A stretch of DNA of 64,000 nucleotides from Nucisporomicrobium flavum (GCF_016464385.1 NZ_JADMLH010000017.1:129055-193054); one strand, 5' to 3'; positions 50,389-59,132 are shown, counted from the stretch's first letter. Numbers and translations: made by a program. The notes: a model not told the origin generated them from the sequence alone.

Positions 50389-51151
50389 GGTCGGCCACGC
50401 TGTCCACGACCCGCGACGGCCGGTACGGGTAGCGCTCGCTCTCCGCCCGCGTGCTGATGCCGGTCAGCACGAGGATCGTCTCCAGCCCCGCCTCCAGGCC
50501 GCACAGCACGTCGGTGTCCATCCGGTCGCCGATCATCGCGGTGCTCTCGCTGTGCCCGCCGATGACGTTGAGCGCCGAGCGCATCATCATCGGGTTCGGC
50601 TTGCCCACGAAGTACGGCTCCACGCCGGTGGCCTTGGAGATCATCGCCGCCACCGAGCCGGCCGCGGGCAGCGCGCCCTCGTTGGACGGGCCGGTCGCGT
50701 CCGGGTTGGTGCAGATGAACCGGGCGCCGTCGTTGATCAGGCGGACCGCCTTGGTGATCGCCTCGAAGCTGTACGTGCGGGTCTCGCCCAGCACCACGTA
50801 GTCGGGCGCGTACTCGGTGAGGATGTAGCCGGCCGCGTGCATCGCCGTGGTCAGGCCCGCCTCACCGATCACGTACGCCGTGCCGCCGGGCCGCTGGTCG
50901 GCCAGGAACTGCGCGGTGGCCAGCGCGGCCGTCCAGATCGACTGCTCGGGCACGTCGAAGCCCATCCGCGCGAGCCGGGCCTGCAGGTCCCGCGGGGTGT
51001 AGATGGAGTTGTTGGTCAGAATGAGGAAGGGCTTGCCCGAGGACTTCATCTTGTTGACGAACTCGGGCGCCCCGGGGACCGGCTCGCCCTCGTGGACGAG
51101 CACGCCGTCCATGTCGGTGAGCCAGCTCTCGATCGGCTTGCGCTCGGTCAT
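50372..51151 (-). CDS. HAD-IIA family phosphatase (NagD-like)
   Basis: A 259-residue haloacid-dehalogenase phosphatase. Motif I is TDMDGVLVHEG (Asp nucleophile and general acid, about 12-15), motif II FLILTNNS, and motif III/IV the Lys in GKPNPMMM with acidic GDRMDTDVLCGLEAG. The C2-type cap covers about 80-175. It probably hydrolyses a small phosphate ester such as a nucleoside or sugar phosphate. Overlap of 4 nt (ATGA) couples it to the ferrochelatase gene. Confidence 0.92.
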   Translation of the reverse strand: MTERKPIESWLTDMDGVLVHEGEPVPGAPEFVNKMKSSGKPFLILTNNSIYTPRDLQARLARMGFDVPEQSIWTAALATAQFLADQRPGGTAYVIGEAGLTTAMHAAGYILTEYAPDYVVLGETRTYSFEAITKAVRLINDGARFICTNPDATGPSNEGALPAAGSVAAMISKATGVEPYFVGKPNPMMMRSALNVIGGHSESTAMIGDRMDTDVLCGLEAGLETILVLTGISTRAESERYPYRPSRVVDSVADLIDEI

Positions 51152-52176
51152 GGGGTTCCTCGTCTCTGTGGTGCAGGGCAGCAGTCGGCCGGGCAGACGT
51201 CCCAGACCGGGAGCGTACCGAGCCGCTCGCGCTCCTCCCCGCCGGTCCGCTCCTGCACCAGCTCGCGGATCATCGTGACGAACCGCGGGTCGGTGCCGGG
51301 CGTGGCCGCGCGGGCGTAGCCCAGCTCCAGCCGGCCCGCGGTGTCGCGGGCCTCATTGTCCAGGTCCCAGATGACCTCGAGGTGATCGGAGACGAAACCG
51401 ATCGGGCTGACCACCACGTCGGTCACCCCCTTCTCGGCGAGCGCCTCGAGGTGATCGTTGATGTCCGGCTCGAGCCACGGCACCTGCGGCGGGCCGGAGC
51501 GGCTCTGCCACACCAGGTCCCAGGGCAGCTCGGGCGCGGCGGCGGCGTGCACCAGGCCCGCCGTCTCCTGCAGCTGCGCCTCGTAGCGGCCGCCGGTCGG
51601 CCCGGCCGTGGCGGCCATGGAGTTCGGGATGGAGTGCGCGGTGAAGACCAGCCGGGTGGTCGCGCGCCGGGCCGGGTCCAGCTTCCCCAGAGCATCGCGT
51701 ACGGCGTCAGCGTGCGGCTGGACGAACCCGGGGTGATCGTGGAACTGCCGCAGCTTCGTGATCGCCGGCGCGCCCGGGCCCACCTTGGCGCGGGCCTGGG
51801 CGATGTCCTCCCAGTACTGCTTGCAGGAGGAGTAGCCGCCGTACGCGCTGGTCGCGAACCCGAGCGCGGACGTGATGCCGTCGTCGCGCATCTGCGCCAC
51901 GGTGTCGGCCAGCATCGGCTTCCAGTTCCGGTTGCCCCAGTACGCCGGCAGCGCCACCCCGTTCGCGGCGAAGTCGGCCTGCACCGCGGCGAGCAGGTCC
52001 CGGCACTGCTGGTTGATCGGCGACACCCCGCCGAAGTGGTAGTAGTGCTCGGCCACCTCGGCGAGCCGCTCCTCCGGGATACCGCGCCCGCGCGTCACGT
52101 TGCGCAGGAACGGCATCACGTCGTCGGGATGCTCGGGGCCACCGAAGGACAGCAGGAGAAAAGCGTCGTACGCCAC
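51148..52176 (-). CDS. hemH: Ferrochelatase (coproporphyrin-type, CpfC/HemH)
   Basis: A 342-residue ferrochelatase. VAYDAFLLLSFGGPEHPDD at the N-terminus, the YHFGGVSPINQQC motif, the metal-site His in VFTAHSIP and the Glu in HLEVIWDLDNEA are all present. The C-terminal Cys group (WDVCPADCCP) with the internal Cys in YSSCKQYW supplies ligands for the [2Fe-2S] cluster seen in actinobacterial enzymes. It inserts iron into coproporphyrin III in the haem pathway. GTG 52176 is chosen: AGGAGG lies 9 nt upstream, whereas it touches the ATG at 52185. It lies downstream of fabG-fabI as in mycobacteria, but with an inserted gene between. Confidence 0.93.
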   Translation of the reverse strand: MAYDAFLLLSFGGPEHPDDVMPFLRNVTRGRGIPEERLAEVAEHYYHFGGVSPINQQCRDLLAAVQADFAANGVALPAYWGNRNWKPMLADTVAQMRDDGITSALGFATSAYGGYSSCKQYWEDIAQARAKVGPGAPAITKLRQFHDHPGFVQPHADAVRDALGKLDPARRATTRLVFTAHSIPNSMAATAGPTGGRYEAQLQETAGLVHAAAAPELPWDLVWQSRSGPPQVPWLEPDINDHLEALAEKGVTDVVVSPIGFVSDHLEVIWDLDNEARDTAGRLELGYARAATPGTDPRFVTMIRELVQERTGGEERERLGTLPVWDVCPADCCPAPQRRGTP

Positions 52177-52358
52177 GCGGACCATCCTCCTCTGCCCGCC
52201 GCACCAGCGACGACCCGCCCTCCGCGGACGCGTTCTCAGCCACAATCCGCATCCGGCGACGGCTCCGGGAACGAAGAGGGGCCCACCCGGCCCTGGACCG
52301 GGCCGCCCGGCCGCGCCTATGAGTGGAGGAACGAGAAGCGTCGATGACAGGAGGGGTC

Positions 52359-53381
52359 ATGACGTGGCGTGACCGATGGCGGCGCACCCTGCCGCTCGCA
52401 GCGTCCCTGCTCGTCGCCACCGGACTGGCCGCACCGGCCGCGGCCGGGCCGCCGGGCGGTCACACGTTCCGGCTGGTGGTCATCCCGGACACCCAGATCG
52501 CGACGCAGAACAAGCCGGAGCTCTTCTCCGCTCAGACCGAATGGATCGCCCAGCAGGACGCGACCGGCCGCATCCCGTTCGTCATCCACCTCGGCGACCT
52601 GGTCGAGTGGCCGTCGCGCGTGTCGGACTGGGAGCGGGCCGTGAGCGCGATGCACCGGCTCGACGGCGTGGTGCCGTACGCCACGGCGGTCGGCAACCAC
52701 GACCTCGACGCGTGGGCGTGCACGCCGGAGGCGACCTGCGACCCGTGGGCCGGGATCGCCACCGACCGCAGCACCACGATGTTCAACGCGTACTTCCCCT
52801 GGTCGGCGGCCCGGCAGAAGCCGACGTTCCGGGGCAGCTACCCGTGGCGGCAGATGGACAACAGCTTCTACGCCTTCCGGGCCGGCGGCGTGCGCTGGCT
52901 GGTGGTGACGCTCAAGTTCGACCCCACGGCCGACGAGCTCACCTGGGCCGGCCGGGTGATCGCCAACCACCCCGGCCGCCAGGTCATCCTGGTCACCCAC
53001 GAATTCCAGCGCGGGACGGCGCGCACGCCGGTCGGTGACCGGATCTGGGAGAACCTCGGGCGGCTGCACCCGAACATCCAGTTCATCCTGTCCGGCCACT
53101 ACACCCGGGTCGGCAACCGGACCGACCCGGGCGACGCGGGCAACCTCGTGTACCAGATCCAGGCCGATTACCAGACGTACAGCATCCCGAAGGTCAACAA
53201 CAACAGCTACCTGCGGTTGATGGACTTCGACACCGCCGCCGGAACGGTGGCCGTCTCGACGTTCTCGCCGTACTGCGCGACCACCGGCGAGTGCCCGGCC
53301 GAGCTGACCGACGCGGGCAACCGCTTCACCCTGACCGACGTGCGGTTCCCGACCAGGACGGGAGGGCAGGACACGCCCTAA
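52359..53381 (+). CDS. Secreted calcineurin-like metallophosphoesterase
   Basis: A 340-residue exported protein. The signal peptide covers about 1-30 (RTLPLAASLLVATGLAAPAAA). Metal-binding motifs are VVIPDTQI (the first Asp site, with Gln where DxH usually has His), HLGDLVEWP, GNHDLDAW, LVTHEFQ and LSGHYTR. It probably hydrolyses extracellular phosphodiesters or monoesters. Start uncertain: ATG 52359 is 4 nt after AGGAGG; ATG 52344 is in frame. It runs opposite to and between fabI and hemH, and its stop interlocks with fabI (CTAA at 53378-53381). Confidence 0.88.
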   Translation: MTWRDRWRRTLPLAASLLVATGLAAPAAAGPPGGHTFRLVVIPDTQIATQNKPELFSAQTEWIAQQDATGRIPFVIHLGDLVEWPSRVSDWERAVSAMHRLDGVVPYATAVGNHDLDAWACTPEATCDPWAGIATDRSTTMFNAYFPWSAARQKPTFRGSYPWRQMDNSFYAFRAGGVRWLVVTLKFDPTADELTWAGRVIANHPGRQVILVTHEFQRGTARTPVGDRIWENLGRLHPNIQFILSGHYTRVGNRTDPGDAGNLVYQIQADYQTYSIPKVNNNSYLRLMDFDTAAGTVAVSTFSPYCATTGECPAELTDAGNRFTLTDVRFPTRTGGQDTP

Positions 53382-54145
53382 GCGCCGAGTGCGTGGTAGC
53401 CGCCGTCGACGTGGACGATCTCGCCGGTCGTGGCCGGGAACCAGTCGGAGAGCAGCGCGCACACCGCGCGGGCCGCGGGCTCCTGGTCGGTGAGGTTCCA
53501 GCCCAGCGGCGCGCGCTGTGCCCACGCCTCCTCGAACTGTTCGAAGCCCGGGATCGACTTGGCCGCCATCGTGCGCAGCGGGCCGGCCGAGACGAGGTTG
53601 CTGCGGATGCCCTGCTTGCCGAGGTGCAGCGCGAGGTAGCGGGACGCCGACTCGAGCCCGGCCTTCGCCACGCCCATCCAGTCGTAGACCGGCCACGCCT
53701 TGGTGGCGTCGAACGTGAGGCCGATGATGCTGCCGCCCGGGCCCATCAGCGGCAGGCAGGCGGTCGCGAGGGCCTTGTACGAGTACGTGGAGACCTGCAG
53801 CGCCTTGGCCACGTCGTCCCAGCCGGCGTTGAGGAACTCGCCGCCGAGCACGCTCTGCGGGCCGAACGCGATGGAGTGGACCACGCCGTCGATGCCGTCG
53901 ACGTGCTCGCGGACCTTGCCGGCGAGGGCGTCCAGGTGCTCGGGGTCGGTGACGTCCAGCTCGATCACCGGGGCGGGCTCCGGCAGCCGCTTGGCGATCC
54001 GCTCGACCAGCGACAGCCGCCCGAAGCCGGTCAGCACGACCGTCGCGCCGTTCTCCTGCGCCAGCTTCGCCACCGAGAACGCGATCGACGCGTCGGTGAT
54101 GATGCCGGTGATGAGCAGCCGCTTACCGGCCAGCAGTCCAGACAC
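53378..54145 (-). CDS. fabI: Enoyl-[acyl-carrier-protein] reductase (FabI/InhA)
   Basis: A 255-residue short-chain reductase of the FabI/InhA type. The N-terminal GKRLLITGIITDASIAFSVAK binds NADH, HSIAFGPQSVLGG is typical, and the catalytic Tyr-x6-Lys is in YDWMGVAKAGLES. GPLRTMAAKSIPGF is the substrate loop. It reduces enoyl-ACP in fatty-acid elongation. GTG 54145 follows AGGAGAG. It lies 23 nt downstream of fabG, the same order as fabG1-inhA of mycobacteria. Confidence 0.95.
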   Translation of the reverse strand: MSGLLAGKRLLITGIITDASIAFSVAKLAQENGATVVLTGFGRLSLVERIAKRLPEPAPVIELDVTDPEHLDALAGKVREHVDGIDGVVHSIAFGPQSVLGGEFLNAGWDDVAKALQVSTYSYKALATACLPLMGPGGSIIGLTFDATKAWPVYDWMGVAKAGLESASRYLALHLGKQGIRSNLVSAGPLRTMAAKSIPGFEQFEEAWAQRAPLGWNLTDQEPAARAVCALLSDWFPATTGEIVHVDGGYHALGA

Positions 54146-54168
54146 GCTCTCTCCTGTGAGTTGGTGGG

Positions 54169-54873
54169 TCAGTGACCCATGCCGAGGCCGCCGTCGACCG
54201 GGATGACCGCGCCGGAGATGTACGCCGCCCCGTCGCCGGCGAGGAAGGTGACCGCCTGCGCCACCTCGCCGGGGGCCGCGAGCCGCCCGGCCGGGATCGC
54301 CTTGAGGATCTCCTCCTTGCGGGCGCCGGGCAGCACGTCGGTCATCTCCGTGTCGATGAAGCCGGGTGCGACCACGTTCGCCGTGATGTTACGGCCGCCG
54401 AGCTCACGGGTGATCGACCGGGCCATGCCGACCAGGCCGGCCTTGCTGGCCGCGTAGTTCACCTGGCCGGGGCCGCCGTAGAGGCCGATCACCGACGAGA
54501 TGAAGACGATCCGGCCCCACCGGGCCCGCAGCATCTTGGCGCTCGCGCGCTTGGCGCAGCGGAACGCGCCGGTCAGGTTGGTGTCGAGGACGCGGACGAA
54601 CTGTTCCTCGGACATCCGCAGCAGCAACGTGTCGTCGGTGATGCCGGCGTTGGCGACGAGCACCTCGACCGGGCCGAGTTCCTTCTCCACGGTGGTGAAC
54701 GCCTCATCGACGGCCGCGCCGTCGGTGATGTCGCACTGCACGCCGAACAGCCCGTCGGGGGCGCCGCTGCCGCGGTGGGTCACGGCCACCCGATCACCCT
54801 GCGCGGCGAACGCCTGGGCGATGGCCAGGCCGATACCGCGGTTTCCTCCGGTCACCAAGACGGTGCGGGCCAA
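54169..54873 (-). CDS. fabG: 3-oxoacyl-[acyl-carrier-protein] reductase (FabG)
   Basis: A 234-residue SDR enzyme. Cofactor motif VTGGNRGIGLAIA is near residue 7, NAG in VLVANAGITDD, Ser in ISSVIGLYGG, and Tyr/Lys in NYAASKAGLVG; PGFIDTEMTDVLP is the FabG substrate loop. It reduces 3-oxoacyl-ACP with NADPH. The start is TTG 54873, supported by AAGGAG 7 nt upstream and by the expected N-terminal length. The longer frame to 55074 is spurious. Same operon as fabI. Confidence 0.94.
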   Translation of the reverse strand: MARTVLVTGGNRGIGLAIAQAFAAQGDRVAVTHRGSGAPDGLFGVQCDITDGAAVDEAFTTVEKELGPVEVLVANAGITDDTLLLRMSEEQFVRVLDTNLTGAFRCAKRASAKMLRARWGRIVFISSVIGLYGGPGQVNYAASKAGLVGMARSITRELGGRNITANVVAPGFIDTEMTDVLPGARKEEILKAIPAGRLAAPGEVAQAVTFLAGDGAAYISGAVIPVDGGLGMGH

Positions 54874-55042
54874 CGCGTTGCTCCTTCGATAGCTTGCAGG
54901 CCCGCGGTGAATGCGGACCGCTCGCAGACTAGGCGTTACCTGCGGGTAGGCGGAACCCGGCCCCGCGGCGGCGCGCGGCGTCGTACCCGGGTAGGGGGTA
55001 CGGATGGCTCCGCGGGGGCACGACCTCCCGGCGGCCGGGCCG

Positions 55043-55048
55043 TAGCCT
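55043..55048 (+). promoter_or_regulatory. Leaderless -10 element (TAGCCT)
   Basis: TAGCCT ends 7 nt before ATG 55056 of the second histidine kinase, with no Shine-Dalgarno. Confidence 0.5.
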
Positions 55049-55055
55049 GCCTGAC

Positions 55056-56258
55056 ATGGAGATCCTCGGTCCACTGCGCCGGCTGGTCGCCGGCCCGGAT
55101 CCCCGCCCGCCGTCCCCGCCGCCGCGCCGGCGCTGGTTCCGGGTGTACGGCGTGCCGCTCGGCCTGCTGGCGCTCCTGGGGCTCGGCCTCACGGACGCCC
55201 AGTACTGGCTGGGGCCCCGGCACCTGCCCGAGCCGGTCGCCGTGGCGATGGAGGTCCTGATCCTGGTGCCGGTGCTGCTCACCGTCGCGGGCCGGCCGCT
55301 GACGGCGTGGCGGGTGGCGTACCCGATGCTCTTCGTCGGTGCGATCGGCGGCCTCCAGCCGTTCCCCTGGAGCCCGGGACAGATAGCCGCGTTCCTGCTC
55401 GTGTTCGCGGGGGTGGCGTTCCGCGCCGGGTCGGGCGTCAACGCCTGGGCGACCGCGCTGACCGTCGTCCCGGCCTTCGTGTTCATGGGCGGGGACAACG
55501 CGTGGGGCACCATCTTCCTGCTGGTGGCGATCGCGCTCGCCGGCGACCTCGTCTCCCGCCGGCGACGGGCCCGGGAGGAGCTCGCCGAGCTCACGGCAGT
55601 GGAACAGGCCCGGCGCGCGGTGCTCGAGGAGCGGACCCGGATCGCCCGGGAGATGCACGACGTGGTGGCCCACCACATGTCGATGATCGCCGTCCAGGCG
55701 GAGACGGCGCCGTACCGGGTGACCGGCCTGCCGGAGCCGGCGGAGGCCGAGTTCGCGTCGATCGCCACGGCCGCGCGGTCGGCGCTGACCGACATGCGAC
55801 GGCTCCTCGGGGTGCTGCGCGCCGACACGGACGAGGCCCCGCTGACGCCACAGCCCGGGCTGGCCGATGTGGCGGCGCTGGTGGAGAAGGCGGCGCGGGC
55901 GGGGCTGGAGGTGACGCTCGCCGGGGAGGTGCCGCCCGGGCTGCCGGAGGCGACGGGGCTGGCCGCGTACCGGATCGTGCAGGAGGCCCTGGCCAACGCG
56001 GCCCGGCACGCGCCCGGCGGCCCGGTGCGGGTCCTGCTGCGCGCGACGCCGGAAGCGCTGACGGTCGAGGTGCGCAACGGGCCCCCGGGTAACGGGCGCG
56101 AGCAGGCCGCGGTGGGGGACGCGGTCTCGGGGCCGGGGCACGGGCTGGCCGGAATGCGCGAACGCGCGACACTGCTCGGCGGGACTCTCGAGACGGGCCC
56201 GCAGGACGACGGCGGCTACCGAGTCGCGGCGGTCCTGCCGCTGACGACGGGAGACTGA
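55056..56258 (+). CDS. Two-component sensor histidine kinase, NarL-partner (HisKA_3) type
   Basis: A 400-residue kinase. The N-terminus has a Pro-rich basic stretch, then five or six membrane spans to about residue 170. The phosphoacceptor is in RIAREMHDVVAHHMSMIAVQAE; N-box VQEALANAARHAPGG and G-box GHGLAGMRERATLLGG make up the ATPase. It closely resembles the 13979 kinase in layout. The response regulator follows after 16 nt, so this is a complete system; the signal is unknown. Confidence 0.93.
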   Translation: MEILGPLRRLVAGPDPRPPSPPPRRRWFRVYGVPLGLLALLGLGLTDAQYWLGPRHLPEPVAVAMEVLILVPVLLTVAGRPLTAWRVAYPMLFVGAIGGLQPFPWSPGQIAAFLLVFAGVAFRAGSGVNAWATALTVVPAFVFMGGDNAWGTIFLLVAIALAGDLVSRRRRAREELAELTAVEQARRAVLEERTRIAREMHDVVAHHMSMIAVQAETAPYRVTGLPEPAEAEFASIATAARSALTDMRRLLGVLRADTDEAPLTPQPGLADVAALVEKAARAGLEVTLAGEVPPGLPEATGLAAYRIVQEALANAARHAPGGPVRVLLRATPEALTVEVRNGPPGNGREQAAVGDAVSGPGHGLAGMRERATLLGGTLETGPQDDGGYRVAAVLPLTTGD

Positions 56259-56274
56259 TGACGGCGGGAGAAGC

Positions 56275-56931
56275 ATGATCCGGGTGTTGATCGCCGACGA
56301 CCAGGCCATGGTGCGGCAGGGCTTCGGCGCGCTGCTGGCCGCCCAGCCCGACCTCATGGTGGTCGGCGACGCCGCAGACGGCGCGGCGGCGGTCGCGCAG
56401 TGCCGGCGGCTGGACCCCGACGTGGTGCTGATGGACGTCCGCATGCCGGTCATGGACGGCCTCGAGGCGACCCGCCGGCTCGCCGAGTCCCCCGGCGGCC
56501 CCCGGGTGCTCATCCTGACGACGTTCGACCTGGACGACTACGTGTACGAGGCGCTGCGGGCCGGCGCCAGCGGTTTCCTGCTCAAGGACGCCCCCGCGGC
56601 CGACCTCGTGCAGGCCGTCCGCGTGGTGGCGGCCGGCGACGGGCTGCTCGCCCCCTCGGTGACGCGGCGGCTGATCTCCGAGTTCGCGGCCCGGCCCCGC
56701 GCGCAGCGGCCGCGGCCCACCGCGCTCAACGCGCTGACGCCCCGCGAGACCGAGGTGCTGCGGCTGATCGCGCGGGGACGGTCCAACCAGGAGATCGCGG
56801 CGGACCTGGTGGTGGCCGAGCAGACCGTGAAGACCCACGTCGGGCGGATCCTCGCGAAACTCGGGCTGCGGGACAGGGCGCAGGCTGTGGTCTTCGCGTA
56901 CGAGTCAGGTCTGGTCGCCGCCGGCGAGTAG
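56275..56931 (+). CDS. Response regulator, NarL/LuxR family
   Basis: A 218-residue regulator. Receiver: IADDQAMV, phospho-Asp in DVVLMDVRMPVMDG, Thr in ILTTFDLDDY, Lys in FLLKDAP. LuxR HTH at about 150-210: LTPRETEVLRLIARGRSNQEIAADLVV and KTHVGRILAKLGLRDRAQ. GGGAGAAGC precedes the ATG. It pairs with the kinase at 55056. Targets may include the downstream hydrolase/acyltransferase genes, but a 74-nt gap separates them. Confidence 0.95.
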   Translation: MIRVLIADDQAMVRQGFGALLAAQPDLMVVGDAADGAAAVAQCRRLDPDVVLMDVRMPVMDGLEATRRLAESPGGPRVLILTTFDLDDYVYEALRAGASGFLLKDAPAADLVQAVRVVAAGDGLLAPSVTRRLISEFAARPRAQRPRPTALNALTPRETEVLRLIARGRSNQEIAADLVVAEQTVKTHVGRILAKLGLRDRAQAVVFAYESGLVAAGE

Positions 56932-57005
56932 CTCCCAGGTAGCACGCCACAGTGGGCGCCACAGGGTGACGCCCCGCCCCCGGCCCCGGCCGCACGCTGC
57001 CGGCC

Positions 57006-57878
57006 ATGCGAATCACACCGGTACTGCTCGCGCTCGCCCTGGTCTCGATCGTCCTGCCGTCCGGCGCGCCCGCCACGCCGGCCGTGCCGGCCCTCGCTCC
57101 CCCGGCGGCCGTCACCGCCGCGATGGTCGCCGCCGGGGACCCGTACGCGGGCTGGGCGCGCAGCGGGCGGCGGTTCCTCGCGTTCGACCCCCGTGGCGAC
57201 GGGACGGCCGTCGAGGTGGTCGGTGACCTCGCCACGGCGGACCGGATCGCGGTGCTCGTACCCGGGGTGGACACCACGCTGCGGAACTTCGACCGAGGGC
57301 TCGGCGGCGTCTCCCGGCGCGCGCCGTCGGTGCAGGCCCGGACCGTCCTCGACGCGTTGCGGGCGGCGGACCCGTCGGCCCGCGTCGCCGTGGTGGCCTG
57401 GCTGGGGTACGACCCGCCGGAGGGCCTGTCGCTCGAGGCGGCCCGTGACCTGCGGGCCCGGGCGGGTGTGCCGGCGCTTGTCGCGTTCGTACGCTCGCTG
57501 CCGCCGCGCGCGGCCGTGACGCTGATCGGGCACAGCTACGGGGCGCTGGTGGTCGGACGGGCCGCACGTCAGCTCCCCCGGGTCGCCGACGTCGTGGCGC
57601 TGGGCGCGCCGGGGATGGGCGCCGCGCACGCCACCGAGCTGGGCGGGGCGCGGGTGTGGGCGGCGCTCGCCCCGGCCGACTGGATGCGGCGGGTGCCGCA
57701 GCTGCGGCTCGGGCACCTGGGTCACGGGCGGCGGCCGTCGGCGCCGGAGTTCGGGGCCATCCCGCTGCCCACCGCGGGGGTGGACGGGCATGACGGGTAC
57801 CTGTGCCCCGGGTCGGCGACGCTGACCGCGGTGGCCGGTGTGGTGCTCGGCCGTACGGAGCCGGCGGTGCTGTCGTGA
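57006..57878 (+). CDS. Secreted DUF1023 alpha/beta hydrolase
   Basis: A 290-residue protein. The signal peptide (about 1-25, RITPVLLALALVSIVLPSGAPA) is followed by a DUF1023 domain. FLAFDPRGDG and IAVLVPGVDTTLRNFDRG begin it; VAWLGYDPPEG precedes the nucleophile elbow LIGHSYGALVVG (Ser at about 180), and the His is likely in DGHDGYLCPGS. An extracytoplasmic esterase or lipase-like role is possible. GTGA overlap couples it to the acyltransferase gene. Confidence 0.88.
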   Translation: MRITPVLLALALVSIVLPSGAPATPAVPALAPPAAVTAAMVAAGDPYAGWARSGRRFLAFDPRGDGTAVEVVGDLATADRIAVLVPGVDTTLRNFDRGLGGVSRRAPSVQARTVLDALRAADPSARVAVVAWLGYDPPEGLSLEAARDLRARAGVPALVAFVRSLPPRAAVTLIGHSYGALVVGRAARQLPRVADVVALGAPGMGAAHATELGGARVWAALAPADWMRRVPQLRLGHLGHGRRPSAPEFGAIPLPTAGVDGHDGYLCPGSATLTAVAGVVLGRTEPAVLS

Positions 57879-58906
57879 GGCCGGGGCGGGACGTGACGGT
57901 CGACGCGGTGCGGGCGTACGCGATCGGCGGGGTGGTGCTCGGGCACTGGCTGGTGACGGGCTTCGTGCTCACGCCGGACGGTCTGCGGGTGTCCAGCCCC
58001 CTGTCGGCGATGCCGGGGCTCGCGCCGGTCACCTGGGTGCTGCAGACGCTGGGCCTGTTCTTCTTCGCGGGCGGATTCGCGGCGGCGCGGGCGGGACGGC
58101 GGGCGGGCGGCTGGGGGCGTACGCGTCGCCGGGTCCTGCTGCCGTTGATCGTGCTCCTCGCCGCCTGGGGCGTGCCGCTCGCCGCCGGCGCCGCGCTGGG
58201 CGTGCCGGCCGTGACGCTGGAGACGGTCGCCAAGCTGGTGCTCAGCCCGCTGTGGTTCCTGCTGCCCTACCTGCTGCTGCGTGCCGTGGCGACGCCGCTG
58301 AACCGGGTCGTCGCCCGGTACGGCCCGGTCCTCGCCGTCCCCGCGGTGGCGGTGGTCGCGGCGGTGGACGCGGGTCTGCTGCCGGGCTGGGTGTCGGTGG
58401 TGGCGGCGTGGACGGTCCCGTGGGTGCTCGGCGCGGCCGTGGCCCTCGGCCGCCTCTCCCGGCCGTGGATCGGGCCGGCGCTGCTGGCCTGCGGCAGCGG
58501 CGTCCTGGCGCTGCTGATCGCGGTGGGCTACCCGGTCAGCGCGGTCGGGGTGCCCGGGGACGGCCGGTCGAACCTCGCGCCGCCCTCGCTGTTCGCGGTG
58601 GCGCTGGCCGTCACCCAGATCGGTGGTTTCCTGACCCTGCGGGCCCCGCTGGCGGACGCGCTACGCCGCCCGGCGGCTCGCCGCGCGGTGGCCCGCGTGA
58701 ACCGGGTGGCGGTGCCCGTCTACCTGACCCATCAGAGCGTGCTGCTGGTCGCGGTCTGCCTGGTCGGCACGGGTCTGCCCGGCCTCGTCGGCGTGCCGGA
58801 AGGCGCGGTCTGGGTGGCCGGGCGGGCGGTCTGGATACCCGTGCTCGCGCTGCTCCTGGCGGTCGCGACCCGGGGCGGGCGACACGGCTGGGGGTGCGTA
58901 CATTAA
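57875..58906 (+). CDS. Acyltransferase family 3 membrane protein
   Basis: A 343-residue polytopic protein with about ten hydrophobic segments. The N-terminal DVTVDAVRAYAIGGVVLGHWLV carries the family His, and FFFAGGFAAARAGRR is the conserved second motif. Near the C-terminus, RVAVPVYLTHQSVLLV has the typical late His. It would O-acylate a sugar or other envelope molecule. GTG 57875 overlaps the hydrolase stop by 4 nt; esterase and acyltransferase together suggest reversible acylation of an envelope component, which is inference. Confidence 0.87.
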   Translation: MRPGRDVTVDAVRAYAIGGVVLGHWLVTGFVLTPDGLRVSSPLSAMPGLAPVTWVLQTLGLFFFAGGFAAARAGRRAGGWGRTRRRVLLPLIVLLAAWGVPLAAGAALGVPAVTLETVAKLVLSPLWFLLPYLLLRAVATPLNRVVARYGPVLAVPAVAVVAAVDAGLLPGWVSVVAAWTVPWVLGAAVALGRLSRPWIGPALLACGSGVLALLIAVGYPVSAVGVPGDGRSNLAPPSLFAVALAVTQIGGFLTLRAPLADALRRPAARRAVARVNRVAVPVYLTHQSVLLVAVCLVGTGLPGLVGVPEGAVWVAGRAVWIPVLALLLAVATRGGRHGWGCVH

Positions 58907-58927
58907 GCGTGTCTTAAGGGGTACTCT
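58903..58927 (+). promoter_or_regulatory. Candidate promoter with TTAAG direct repeat
   Basis: TTAAG at 58903-58907 and again at 58914-58918 (11-bp period), followed by TACTCT at 58922-58927 as a possible -10. The first repeat overlaps the acyltransferase stop codon. Such phased repeats are typical OmpR/PhoB-type sites, though the second is unusually close to the -10. Confidence 0.35.
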
Positions 58928-58973
58928 CTTCGACGGTTCGACGTTGCCCGCTCTATCGACGGAGGTGATCGCT

Positions 58974-59027
58974 GTGCGAGATAGCGATCCTCCCAGTCGT
59001 GGCCGGGCCGCTCGTCAGCCGTTCTGA
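58974..59027 (+). CDS. 17-codon leader ORF with near-perfect but occluded ribosome site
   Basis: GTG 58974 to TGA 59025-59027 encodes MRDSDPPSRGRAARQPF. GGAGGTGATC (58961-58970) matches the 16S anti-Shine-Dalgarno over 10 nt, with ideal 8-nt spacing from GGAGG, the best ribosome site in the window. The same sequence is folded: GATCGCT (58967-58973) pairs with AGCGATC (58983-58989) and GGAG (58961-58964) with CTCC (58990-58993). The start codon is in the 9-nt loop. The peptide has three Pro (two adjacent) and four Arg codons, which suits ribosome-stalling control. Translation is inferred, not shown. Confidence 0.5.
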   Translation: MRDSDPPSRGRAARQPF

Positions 59028-59076
59028 GCCCGTCCGGGCCGCGCGCTGACACCGTTCCCTTTCTCCCTGCCGCCTC

Positions 59077-59132
59077 ACGGCCCGCCCGTCTCCCGGGCGT
59101 GAGCCGGGGGCCGTCGCGTAGCGCCGCGACGG
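59077..59132 (+). other. Two mutually exclusive hairpins in the microprotein 5' leader
   Basis: ACGGCCC (59077-59083) can pair with GGGCCGT (59108-59114), enclosing a small CGCCCG/CGGGCG stem. Alternatively CCGTCGCG (59111-59118) pairs with CGCGACGG (59125-59132). The two share 59111-59114, so only one can form. This is the layout of an attenuator or riboswitch-like switch between the leader ORF and the microprotein gene. Confidence 0.45.
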
